Part shown: positions 8,832 to 16,247 of the stretch, piece by piece
Position numbering within the stretch: position 1 is the stretch's first letter
Layout of the letters: each line of letters begins with the position of its first letter
Origin: Pseudomonadota bacterium
Lineage (GTDB): Bacteria; Pseudomonadota; Gammaproteobacteria; Steroidobacterales; Steroidobacteraceae
Reading direction: 5' to 3'
Length of the DNA stretch: 54,614 nucleotides
NCBI GenBank assembly: GCA_021792755.1
Contig: JAJYUA010000029.1
Location: 1-54,614 of the forward strand
The notes under the pieces: model-generated
What the model was told of the DNA's origin: nothing
Databases searched by the model: none
Seen by the model: only the letters and a program-made list of their open reading frames with translations
Made by a program: the position numbers and the translations under genes

Positions 8832-9846
8832 GATCGGTCCCCTCCACGGTCCCCTCCACGGTCCCCTCCACCGGCAGGCCGGCGAGCTTCATTCTCTCCG
8901 CATACTCTGCTTCCCACACCGCGTAATCATGGGTAGGTACGGGACGGTTCCAGGGATTGACGTGGCGCACGCGCCGGCTGTTGTTGGCGAGATTGCGCGT
9001 CGGACTTAAAAACACGCCGCCAAAGTGTACCAGCTTGGAAAATGGCAGATACACCGCCAGAGTCGACACCAGCAGCAGATGGACAAGAAGCAACGCGCTC
9101 GGCGCCGCGGGCACCACCGGATGAAAGGCCACCAGGGCGAGCGCGAACTCCTTGACCGCCACCAGATCCACCGGCGCAACGTAGCGCATGGCCATGCCGG
9201 AGAGGGCGATACCGAGCAGCAGGAGCAGCGCGAAATAATCGGTGAACAGCGACATGTAACGCAGCAGCGGGTTGGCGAGCCGCCGTCCCAGCAGGTAAAG
9301 CAGCGCTGCAACCACAAGCACGTCAGTGATCAGCAGCGGCGGCGCACCGATGCGCAGGAAGCCGTCGAGCGCGTCGAGCGGCGGGACGAAGAACGGCGTC
9401 GGCTGCAGCACGAAGCGCAGGTGCCGCAACACGATCACGAGCAGCGACCAGTGCAGAGCCAGTGACGCCAGCCACAGCATCCGCGCCTCGGAAAATTCGA
9501 GCCGTCCCGCCGAGATCTGTGCGCGACTGTTGCGCAATAGCGACCGGAACGTCAGCGCCTCGATCGCCACCCGGATCGCGGCCATCAGGCCGGTGTCGGG
9601 ATTGTCGAGGCAAGCGCTGCGAATCCAGGGCAGCGAGCGCTGCTGACCGCCGGTGGTGGGAATGCGGTACGGCACCGGGCTCGCCGCCCATTGCCAGACG
9701 CGCCAGGCGACGCCGACGATCAGCGTGAAAAACGCCACGTATGGCAGGACCACGGTAATGGCCGCTGTGCCGCCCGGAACGGCAGCCGCAAAGGCTGCCG
9801 CGAGCACGAGAGCGACGACGACGGCCGCTGCGAGCGGCGCTTTCAT
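8821..9846 (-). CDS. dsrM: DsrM, NarI-like membrane cytochrome b subunit
   Basis: A 341-aa membrane protein with about six hydrophobic segments and spaced histidines in the helices (ALHWSLL, VLRHLRF, VAFHPVV) suitable as haem b ligands, as in the NarI family. DsrM anchors DsrK and exchanges electrons with quinone. The C-terminus carries a three-fold VEGT repeat encoded by a 12-bp tandem repeat, just before the dsrK start. Its ATG overlaps the stop of the upstream RsbRD_N-like gene (ATGA), and its end overlaps dsrK by 11 bp. Confidence 0.92.
   Translation of the reverse strand: MKAPLAAAVVVALVLAAAFAAAVPGGTAAITVVLPYVAFFTLIVGVAWRVWQWAASPVPYRIPTTGGQQRSLPWIRSACLDNPDTGLMAAIRVAIEALTFRSLLRNSRAQISAGRLEFSEARMLWLASLALHWSLLVIVLRHLRFVLQPTPFFVPPLDALDGFLRIGAPPLLITDVLVVAALLYLLGRRLANPLLRYMSLFTDYFALLLLLGIALSGMAMRYVAPVDLVAVKEFALALVAFHPVVPAAPSALLLVHLLLVSTLAVYLPFSKLVHFGGVFLSPTRNLANNSRRVRHVNPWNRPVPTHDYAVWEAEYAERMKLAGLPVEGTVEGTVEGTDHGG
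8836..8871 (-). repeat. 12-bp tandem repeat, three copies, inside the 3' end of dsrM
   Basis: The unit GGTCCCCTCCAC occurs three times head to tail with no mismatch. On the coding strand it adds three VEGT-type units to the cytoplasmic tail of DsrM. Its length is a multiple of three, so copy-number changes would not shift the frame. Confidence 0.9.
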
Positions 9847-10313
9847 GCCACCGCACCACCGCCGTCGCGCGCGGCGCGCCGGCGCGCCACGCCGATGGCG
9901 CGAAGCTGCTCGTTCAGCTTCAGCTGCCCGAGACGCTCGCGGCAGGCGAGATATTGCCTGAAGGCCGAGAGGGCGAGACGGTCGATGCGCTCATCGATCT
10001 CGCTAGCGCGCATCTGCGGGCTGTGCTCGCGAGCGATGCGGCGCAGCGTGAAAACGAACCCTACCGCCCGCTCCACCGACAGATCCTGGATCGAGCGCAG
10101 CGCCATGATCTCGGCAAACGCGGCGTCGACGGCGGTCTCGTCCATCGAGCCGAAAAACTCACGCACCAGCGCCGCCAGGTTTTTGCGAAGCGTATGGCCG
10201 ATGGGATTGCGGAACGGATCGCGCCCGGCCATGGCGTGCTCTGCAATCAGTCCGCCATAAGCCGCAGCGGCGGCTGCAAGCCAGCGTTCCTCGACGGTGG
10301 CCGGCACGGACAC
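9843..10313 (-). CDS. RsbRD_N-like protein between dsrC and dsrM
   Basis: About 156 aa if the GTG at 10313 is used; an upstream in-frame GTG at 10361 would overlap dsrC by 43 bp. The protein is mainly helical, soluble and cysteine-poor from this start. The pattern (ERWLAAAAAAYGG...FRNPIGHTLRKNLAALVREF...LRSIQDLSVERAVGFVF) is that of the RsbR/RsbRD N-terminal non-haem globin-like domain. As I recall, such proteins sit just upstream of dsrM in several sulfur-metabolising bacteria, which supports the call. The stop overlaps the dsrM start (ATGA), so it is co-expressed with the complex. Its role is unknown; a sensory or assembly function is a guess. Confidence 0.65.
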   Translation of the reverse strand: MSVPATVEERWLAAAAAAYGGLIAEHAMAGRDPFRNPIGHTLRKNLAALVREFFGSMDETAVDAAFAEIMALRSIQDLSVERAVGFVFTLRRIAREHSPQMRASEIDERIDRLALSAFRQYLACRERLGQLKLNEQLRAIGVARRRAARDGGGAVA

Positions 10314-10318
10314 TGGGC

Positions 10319-10636
10319 CTACACGCAACCGGTCGGCTTCGCAAGGCCGGCAACTTTGCACGCGCCCCGGGCCGGTCCCGAGCGGAACAACTGATAGATC
10401 TGGTCGAGATCCATCTTATTGTCGCGACAGACCTTGCGCACCATCGGCGCCACGCCGTAGGAATAGAAATATTTGCGGATATAGTGAATCAGTTGCCAGT
10501 GCGGGGGGCTCAGCTCGCTGATTCCCTCCGACAGCGCGAGGTCGCGCGCGACGTCTTCGTTCCACAGTTCCGGCTCCTGAAGGAAGCCATCGTCATCGAC
10601 TTCGTAGGCGCGGTCTTCAACCTTGTAGGTCGGCAC
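10319..10636 (-). CDS. dsrC: DsrC, sulfur-carrier / redox partner protein
   Basis: With the GTG start at 10636 the protein is 105 aa, the usual DsrC length, and the GTG has a GGGAG Shine-Dalgarno six bases upstream. A frame-extending ATG at 10660 has no ribosome-binding site and would lie close to the predicted transcript start. The C-terminal arm carries both diagnostic cysteines, Cys93 and the penultimate Cys104, separated by ten residues (GACK...PTGCV). This makes it a true DsrC, able to form the intramolecular disulfide or trisulfide, and not a one-Cys TusE. It is the first gene of the operon and the expected substrate of DsrK. No dsrAB is linked. Confidence 0.95.
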   Translation of the reverse strand: MPTYKVEDRAYEVDDDGFLQEPELWNEDVARDLALSEGISELSPPHWQLIHYIRKYFYSYGVAPMVRKVCRDNKMDLDQIYQLFRSGPARGACKVAGLAKPTGCV

Positions 10637-10660
10637 GGCTGTCTCCCATTGCTGAAACAT

Positions 10661-10679
10661 CGTATGATAATGTCATACG
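10661..10679 (-). promoter_or_regulatory. Candidate operator: palindrome at the dsrC transcription start
   Basis: A perfect inverted repeat, CGTATGA-N5-TCATACG, in an AT-rich island of otherwise GC-rich DNA. It spans roughly +1 to +19 relative to the promoter predicted from 10686-10714, where a bound repressor would block initiation. The IclR at 2640-3398 is a candidate binder but this is not shown. Confidence 0.6.
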
Positions 10680-10685
10680 CTGTAT

Positions 10686-10714
10686 ATTATCGTCATCATC
10701 AAAACCGCTGTCAA
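10686..10714 (-). promoter_or_regulatory. Sigma-70-type promoter of the dsrC-dsrMKJOP operon
   Basis: On the minus strand a perfect -35 TTGACA (10714-10709) is followed by exactly 17 bases and a -10 GATAAT (10691-10686). The expected start is near 10679, about 43 bases before the GTG of dsrC. This is the best consensus promoter I found in the window. Confidence 0.75.
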
Positions 10715-11273
10715 CGATTCGGCGCAATGTTGGCGCCTGCCGGGGCAATGCGGTTGCTCGGCACGGATCTGCCGCGGATTTCAGGCGCGACCGAATCGCC
10801 GCGTCGATGACCGGGCGTGACTTTTGTCACGGCACAGACTTGACAAGGCCGGGATCATCGGAGCTCGGCCGACGAGCGGCGCGCTTTTCATGCTCATTGC
10901 TCCAACGGACCATGGCGGGCTGACGTGCCGATCGATCGTCCGTGCGCGTGCTCAAAGCCCACTTCGTGCCGTGTCCTTGGCCTTCAGGGAGGCGGCATGC
11001 GCCGCCGAGATGCGCGCACCCGGGGTGCGCCGCGCGAGGGCGGCCCGATCGGACCTGATACGTCCCCGGGGCGGCCTTGCCTGAAGGCGCGAGCCCCGCC
11101 CGCGCGGCCAGACCGACTAATGCGACGACACAGTCATTTCGAAACGCCGGGGCGGCAAGTGACATTGGCCGGGAACCGCCAACGCCGACCGCGCTCTACC
11201 CGGAACGTTGCGATACTTGTCTGTCGCGCTATTAAGAAGCGCTGGATCGGGGCATCGTGCCCCCGCCCAGCGC
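10715..11273. other. Non-coding stretch between the dsrC promoter and the TrpF-like gene
   Basis: There is no convincing gene on either strand; the short open frames here are Arg/Ala/Pro-rich and look like GC artefacts. It holds a small hairpin CGTGAC-TTTT-GTCACG at 10816-10831 and a larger one at 11241-11271 (GCTGG, internal loop, GGGGCA-TCG-TGCCCC, internal loop, CCAGC). Confidence 0.6.
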
Positions 11274-11307
11274 CGTTGAGCCCAAAAGCGTGGTTTTTGG
11301 CTCAACG
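11274..11307 (-). terminator. Hairpin downstream of the TrpF-like gene, probable terminator
   Basis: A 9-bp perfect stem CGTTGAGCC/GGCTCAACG continued by an A-run facing a T-run, with a loop around GCGTGG. It sits about 90 bases downstream of the minus-strand gene that ends at 11399, directly followed by the second hairpin at 11271-11241. Confidence 0.5.
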
Positions 11308-11398
11308 TCCGCCACCTGCGGCGGCGGGGCACCTCCCTGTGCCTGTCAACCGTTCGTGACGCTTCATGGCTCGGGGTCGACCGTCGGTCGATGGGAAA

Positions 11399-12070
11399 CT
11401 ACTGACTCGCCGCGGCCGCGGCCCGCGCGTTGTGCGCGAAGGCACGTACCCGCTCCGGATCCTTGACGCCACGCCGCCCGGGGCGGTCGGTCCGGGTAAA
11501 GGAATCAACCGCCCAGGGCCGCACGATGCGCACCGCCTCGGCCACATTTTCCGGCGACAACCCGCCTGCCAGCACCACCGGCACGGGGCTTGCGGCCACG
11601 ATGCGTGCGCTGATGCCCCAGTCGTGGGGCTGACCGGTGGCGCCGGTCACCGGGCTGCTGGAGCTGCCCGAATCCAAGATGAGATAATCGGCCAGACGGG
11701 CGTACTTGCGCGCCACCTCGATCGCGCCGGGCCCATCCACCAGAACCGCCATCATCAGCTTGACCTCGCCGATCCGCGCCTTGATGCGCTGCACCACATC
11801 AGGCGGCAATTTCCGCGCGGCCAGGTGCAAGATGCGCGGTCGAGTCGCGGCAACCATGTGCGCGATGCGCTCGACATCCGTTCCGAGCGACAAGGCGATG
11901 GTGGTTGCCCGATCTTCCACCGCTGCCAAGATTTCCCTCGCCTGCTCGGCTGTGCGGTCCTCGGTCACCTGCCCATCATTCTCGGCAACCACGCCGACCA
12001 GGTCCGCCCCGGCATTCACTGTGTCGATGGCGTCCTGCACGCTCGTCATTGCATAGATTTGCACTTTCAT
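11399..12070 (-). CDS. Phosphoribosylanthranilate isomerase (TrpF)-like protein, diverged active site
   Basis: A 223-aa (beta/alpha)8 protein. The C-terminal half is clearly TrpF-like: Asp133 (LILDSG) at the general-acid position, GATGQPHDW at 143-151 and the phosphate-binding LAGGLSPENV at 167-176, then GVKDPERVRAF. At the N-terminus the canonical K-I-C-G with the catalytic base Cys is replaced by Q-I-Y-A (Tyr6), and the usual VDVSSGVE is VDSFTRTD. It is therefore probably not the tryptophan-pathway enzyme. It starts three bases after the stop of the beta-RFAP-synthase-like gene, so the two are one transcription unit. A reaction opening or rearranging a phosphoribosyl-aromatic product would fit the context (inference). 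Confidence 0.75.
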   Translation of the reverse strand: MKVQIYAMTSVQDAIDTVNAGADLVGVVAENDGQVTEDRTAEQAREILAAVEDRATTIALSLGTDVERIAHMVAATRPRILHLAARKLPPDVVQRIKARIGEVKLMMAVLVDGPGAIEVARKYARLADYLILDSGSSSSPVTGATGQPHDWGISARIVAASPVPVVLAGGLSPENVAEAVRIVRPWAVDSFTRTDRPGRRGVKDPERVRAFAHNARAAAAASQ

Positions 12071-12073
12071 GAC

Positions 12074-13084
12074 TCACTCCCAACACCAAGTCGCCCCTTG
12101 CGTGGCTGCACGGGTACGGATGACCTGCACGCCCCCCACACCGACGGAAAAATCCTCCAACGCCCGCACGATCTCCCGATCCGCATCGGGGCCGCTGTCT
12201 GAAAAGCCAAACAACGTGGGACCCCAACTGCTCATTCCGACGCCTTGCAAGCCCAGGCGGCGCATCTCGGCCATGATCGCACGCACCTGCTCGTTCTGAT
12301 GCGCAATCTGGATGCGCTTGAGTCCCAAGCGCTGCATGGCCTCGATGCCGGCGCCGAAGGACTGCAAATCGGCTTCCATGATGGCCGGCAAGACCTTCAG
12401 CAACGCCAACCGCGCCGCCTGGGCCGCTTCCTCGGCCGGAACCGGACAGTGCTTGGAGAACAGCGCCCGCTCCTCGTCTCCGTGGGTGATGAGTCCGGCG
12501 CACGGCAGCGCCAGCACGACGTGCCAGCTGCTCGGCAGATTGGAGTGAAACAGAATGGGGGGGGCGGCAAATTCCGTGGACGCCGATGACGGCGCAAACA
12601 GCCGCTTGCCGTCCGCCCCGCCGAAGCGGTGCCCGCCGTCGGCGAGAAACCCTCCGGTTTCAAAGGCGGCGCAGCCGATACCGCTGGTCCCGCCGCGCTG
12701 CGCGATCCGCCCGATCTGCGACAGCGGCAGCTTCAGCTCGTACAGAAGATTGACGGCCTGTCCAAACGCGAGCGCCAGCTGGGTGCCGGAACCAAGGCCG
12801 CTGTGCCCCGGGATGGTTTCCTCCACGCGAACCTCGACTCCCCCGATGTCGTATTCTTCCCGGAACACCCGCGCCATCGCCTCGAATTTGCGGCGCGTGC
12901 CGTCCGACACCGCCGCCGGTCCATTGATGCACATGCCGTCGCCCCGCCGCGCACACAGCTCCAGGTACGGCTTTTCCAGCACCAGTCCGAGTCCTCCCTC
13001 TACGCGGCCGATCTCCCCGTTCATGTCGATCAGCCCGAAAGCGAGCCGGCTGTGGGTATGCAATCTGAGTGTCTCGTGCGACAT
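12074..13084 (-). CDS. Beta-ribofuranosylaminobenzene 5'-phosphate synthase-like GHMP-family protein
   Basis: A 336-aa protein from the ATG at 13084, with GGAG upstream; the frame runs further 5' but the homologous part begins at MSHETLRLHTHSRLAFGL. It shows the family signatures: SRL...LIDMNGEIGRVEGGLG near the N-terminus and the GLGSGTQ loop at about 96-102. Characterised relatives (MptG, and ForT/PyfQ-type C-nucleoside enzymes) join PRPP to an aromatic or heteroaromatic acid with loss of CO2, giving a C-riboside. No other methanopterin gene is in the window. It pairs with the TrpF-like gene and lies near a PRPP synthetase and transhydroxylase genes, suggesting a phosphoribosylated phenol or aminobenzene as product. 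Substrate unknown. Confidence 0.8.
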   Translation of the reverse strand: MSHETLRLHTHSRLAFGLIDMNGEIGRVEGGLGLVLEKPYLELCARRGDGMCINGPAAVSDGTRRKFEAMARVFREEYDIGGVEVRVEETIPGHSGLGSGTQLALAFGQAVNLLYELKLPLSQIGRIAQRGGTSGIGCAAFETGGFLADGGHRFGGADGKRLFAPSSASTEFAAPPILFHSNLPSSWHVVLALPCAGLITHGDEERALFSKHCPVPAEEAAQAARLALLKVLPAIMEADLQSFGAGIEAMQRLGLKRIQIAHQNEQVRAIMAEMRRLGLQGVGMSSWGPTLFGFSDSGPDADREIVRALEDFSVGVGGVQVIRTRAATQGATWCWE

Positions 13085-13451
13085 GAGATCAGCTCCGCGG
13101 CGCGCGCGCCGCCATCGCGGTACGCCATCGACATGCAAGCCCTTCTGCAACCGGCGCCCCCAAGCGGCAGCGACTTGCGCTCGGTGAGGGATTTTCCCGG
13201 CTGATACGGCGCCACCGCAGTCGGCGCGCCGCCCGCCGCGAAGCGCACACCAAAGAAAGATCTCGGCTTGCCCGGCGTACCGTACAACCGGACGGGTGTC
13301 GCACGAGATCGCGCAGGCGCGCCGCGTAACGGCAAACACCGGTCGCCCGAACGGCCTGCTGCATTGCGCTCCCCCCGACCTGATCCAAATATGATCACCC
13401 CAACATGATCATGCGGAAACCGCGGACAGTTAAACCGATTCGGAAGATGAC
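13085..13451. promoter_or_regulatory. Divergent intergenic region with TGATCA repeats
   Basis: No gene is seen. It separates the GHMP gene (minus) from the LysR gene (plus). Near the LysR side are two copies of TGATCA, at 13392-13397 and 13406-13411, the second inside the palindrome CATGATCATG (13404-13413). This arrangement suits a LysR-type operator acting on both genes. Confidence 0.4.
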
Positions 13452-13544
13452 ATGGAAACTGAAAAGGCGCAGGTGGCGATCGATTTATGGTACATTGCAC
13501 GTGGTTGTTGGATATTCATCGATCCACTCTCGGAAGCGTCGGAC

Positions 13545-14777
13545 GTGAAGCTCGGCCAGCTGCGGATTTTTCTTGCGGTTTACGAGAGCCGCAGCACGGC
13601 GAAGGCTGCCGAGCTTGTTCATCGCACGCAGTCGTCAGTTTCTTCCGCGATCGGCGCCATCGAGGCAGGCGTCAACCTCAAGCTGTTCGAGCGCAGCACA
13701 TCCGGCATGGCGCCCAATCAAGCCGCGACGGCCCTGGCGCGGCGGGTCGGCGTCGCGGTGCTGCATCTTCGCAGTGCCGAAACCGAGTTCGCGTCCCTCG
13801 GTTACCAGGCGCCGCGGCTCTGGGAGCGGGCCACCGATCTGCAGCTTCGCGGCTTGAGCGCCTTGGCGCACCACCGAAGTTTTTTGCTCGCCGCGCGCGA
13901 GCTCAATTGTAGCGAACCGAGCCTGCACAGAGCGCTCAGCGCCCTCGGCCAGTTGACGGGTTGCCGTCTTTGGAGTCGCACCAGCCGGGGCGTCAATCCC
14001 ACCCAGGAAACCCTGATTCTCGCCGAAGGGATTGGCCGATATGAGTCGGAAGTCCGGCTCGGGCTGGACGCGGCCCGGGAGGCCAACGGCGTCGTCAACG
14101 GCGAACTGCTGATCGGCGCGTTGCCGACGGCGCGCCACGCGTGGCTGCCGGGCGCACTCACCAATACGCTGAGGCGCCATCCCGGCTGCCGTGTGTTCGC
14201 CATGGACGGTCCCTATGAAGAGCAGCTCGGCGCGCTTCACTACGGCCGAATCGATCTGATCATCGGCGCCTTGCGCCCGTCGTCGGCGACGCGCGATCTC
14301 GAGCAGATTCCGATCTTCGAGGATTCCCTGTCGATCGTGGCGCGCCGCGACCATGCCCTGGTGCGTGAATTGCGCGGCGGCAACAGCAACAGGCAGCTGA
14401 GCCCGCCACAGCTCGCCTCTTTGGGCTGGCTCTTGCCTCCACCCGGCACACCCCCACGCCAATGCTTCGACACCTTCTTGCAGGCGCAGGGCCTGCCACC
14501 GGCCCACTGCGTTCTCACGTGCAATTCGATGGTGACCATCTGGTCGTTGCTGCTCACCACGGACTTTGCCGCCGTTGTGCCGACGAGCCAGGCTCGATCC
14601 GCCCTCATCAGCGGCCGCCTCAACATCCTTGGCGGCCCGATCCCGAGCTCCAGGCACACCATCGGCCTTGCCGTGCGGCGCGGGTTTGTCCCCACGCAGC
14701 TGCAACAGGCCTTCATCCATGAACTGAAGGCGGCGGCCCGGCATGGGCCGCCGGATGGCTCGGGCGCGCACGCCTAG
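13545..14777 (+). CDS. LysR-family regulator with two helix-turn-helix domains
   Basis: About 410 aa from a GTG at 13545 preceded by GGAAG; an ATG at 13452, also with GGAAG upstream, would add 31 residues without LysR similarity. The first winged HTH covers about residues 1-60 (LGQLRIFLAVYESRSTAKAAELV...). A second, diverged LysR-type HTH follows near residues 100-160 (LQLRGLSALAHHRSFLLAARELN...SEPSLHRALSAL). The C-terminal half is a normal LysR substrate-binding domain. A normal LysR is about 300 aa with one HTH. It is divergent from the GHMP/TrpF-like pair and is its likely regulator. Confidence 0.85.
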   Translation: MKLGQLRIFLAVYESRSTAKAAELVHRTQSSVSSAIGAIEAGVNLKLFERSTSGMAPNQAATALARRVGVAVLHLRSAETEFASLGYQAPRLWERATDLQLRGLSALAHHRSFLLAARELNCSEPSLHRALSALGQLTGCRLWSRTSRGVNPTQETLILAEGIGRYESEVRLGLDAAREANGVVNGELLIGALPTARHAWLPGALTNTLRRHPGCRVFAMDGPYEEQLGALHYGRIDLIIGALRPSSATRDLEQIPIFEDSLSIVARRDHALVRELRGGNSNRQLSPPQLASLGWLLPPPGTPPRQCFDTFLQAQGLPPAHCVLTCNSMVTIWSLLLTTDFAAVVPTSQARSALISGRLNILGGPIPSSRHTIGLAVRRGFVPTQLQQAFIHELKAAARHGPPDGSGAHA

Positions 14778-14980
14778 TTTCTTACGACTTCATTCGTGAC
14801 CGAGCCGCTTTATTGCGGATGCGCCGGCTTGGGGTGTATGGCGATTTTGAGCCGCAACCGACACGGGCGCCAGCCAAGCGGCGCCGCGCTCAATCCGGCT
14901 CTCTGCCGCCGGCGATTTCCTCCTCATGTTCCGCCGCTGCGTTGCCTGCGGATATCATCAACCGCAGCGCCTCATTATCC

Positions 14981-15913
14981 TCAGTCGAACAGGCTGGAGA
15001 CGCTTTCCTCGTTGTTGATGCGGCGCATGGCCTCGCCGATCAAGGGCGCGATGGAGATGCTGCGGAATTTGGGGCATGCGCGCATCTCATCGGTGGCCGC
15101 GATGGAGTCAGTCACCACCATGGAGTCGAGCTTGGACTCCTTGATGCGCGCCAGCGCTCCACCGGAGAACACGCCATGGGTGGCATAGGCGCAGACGGCC
15201 TTGGCGCCCTGTCCGATCAGAGCGTCGGCGGCGTTGCAGATCGTGCCGCCCGAATCGACGATGTCGTCCACCAGGATGCAGAAACGGCCCGAGACGTCGC
15301 CGATGATGTTCATCACTTCCGATTCGCCGGCGCGCTCGCGGCGCTTGTCGACGATGGCGAGGTCGGCGCCGAGCCGTTTGGCCAGGGCACGGGCCCGCAC
15401 CACCCCGCCCACGTCCGGCGATATGATCATCAGATTGTCCCGTCCGATGTGCTCCAGAATGTCCCTGACGATCACCGGCGCGGCAAACAGATTGTCGGTC
15501 GGGATATCGAAGAATCCTTGAATCTGGCCGGCATGAAGGTCGACGGTCAGCACTCGGCCGGCGCCCGCCTCGGTGATCAAATTGGCGAGCAGCTTGGCCG
15601 AGATGGGCGTGCGCGGGCCGGCCTTGCGGTCCTGCCTGGCATAGCCGAAATAGGGAATGACCGCCGTGATGCGCCTGGCGCTGGCGCGCCTCAGGGCGTC
15701 GATCATGAGCAACAGCTCCATCACGTTGTCGTTGGCGGGGAAGGAGGTCGACTGGATCACGAAAATGTCCTCGCCGCGGACATTCTCCTGAATCTCGACG
15801 GACACCTCCATGTCGGCAAAGCGGCGCACTTGCGCCTTTGTGATCGGCAGCTTCAGGTACTGGGCGATTTTCACGGCCAATTCCCGATTGGAATTGCCTG
15901 CGAGCAATTTCAT
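14981..15913 (-). CDS. prs: Ribose-phosphate pyrophosphokinase (PRPP synthetase)
   Basis: 310 aa from the ATG at 15913 ([12 protein letters not shown]), the usual family length; ATG at 15940 would add nine residues. Hallmarks are [25 protein letters not shown] (ATP loop), [24 protein letters not shown] (catalytic flap region) and the PRPP-binding loop DDIVDSGGT. It makes PRPP from ribose-5-phosphate and ATP. The wording of the conserved blocks is what I associate with Alphaproteobacteria. It could be the housekeeping copy, but it lies next to a PRPP-using synthase and so may feed it. Confidence 0.95.
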   Translation of the reverse strand: MKLLAGNSNRELAVKIAQYLKLPITKAQVRRFADMEVSVEIQENVRGEDIFVIQSTSFPANDNVMELLLMIDALRRASARRITAVIPYFGYARQDRKAGPRTPISAKLLANLITEAGAGRVLTVDLHAGQIQGFFDIPTDNLFAAPVIVRDILEHIGRDNLMIISPDVGGVVRARALAKRLGADLAIVDKRRERAGESEVMNIIGDVSGRFCILVDDIVDSGGTICNAADALIGQGAKAVCAYATHGVFSGGALARIKESKLDSMVVTDSIAATDEMRACPKFRSISIAPLIGEAMRRINNEESVSSLFD

Positions 15914-16247
15914 CCCGCGGATGTCGTTCGCGTCGGTCATGAAATCGGCGGTTTGCCCGCTGCGCCAAAGGAATTCGGGCATAGCTTCTCTCATCGGACG
16001 AATCTTTCCGCAGTAGTCGGCTGCGCACATTTAAGGCGAGCCGTTCGCCGCCCGACAACGAAAAATCCGGTCGCGGCAATTGATTCTTGCTATAAGGCGC
16101 CCGGCGCGCGCAGGCGGCCACGAACGCCGCAGCAAGCGGCGCTCACGGCGGCTTGCCGTCGGTTGATCGGTTTTGCGCCCGACGGCGCCTGCGCCGTCGG
16201 GCGGGGTCGGCCCCGTGCGAACGGGCAGCCCGCGGGCTTTCGGTCGG
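15914..16247. other. Intergenic region upstream of prs, with a strong hairpin
   Basis: No convincing gene beyond a possible short 5' extension of prs. A 12-bp perfect stem, GCCCGACGGCGC-CT-GCGCCGTCGGGC, lies at 16177-16202, downstream of the transhydroxylase small-subunit stop at 16248. It could terminate that transcript, although no T-run follows on the minus strand. Confidence 0.5.

Noticed and set aside
2640-10660. A standard dissimilatory sulfite reduction or sulfur oxidation locus
   Set aside because: No dsrAB, dsrEFH, dsrL, apr, sat or rhodanese genes are seen, so only the dsrC/MKJOP module can be claimed.
10827-11165. 112-aa minus-strand frame in the dsrC-TrpF gap
   Set aside because: Arg/Ala/Pro-rich with no motif, no ribosome-binding site and opposed by equally long frames in the same stretch.
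11399-13084. A tetrahydromethanopterin C1 pathway
   Set aside because: Only the beta-RFAP-synthase-like protein points to it; no formaldehyde-activating, dehydrogenase or cyclohydrolase genes of that pathway are in the window.
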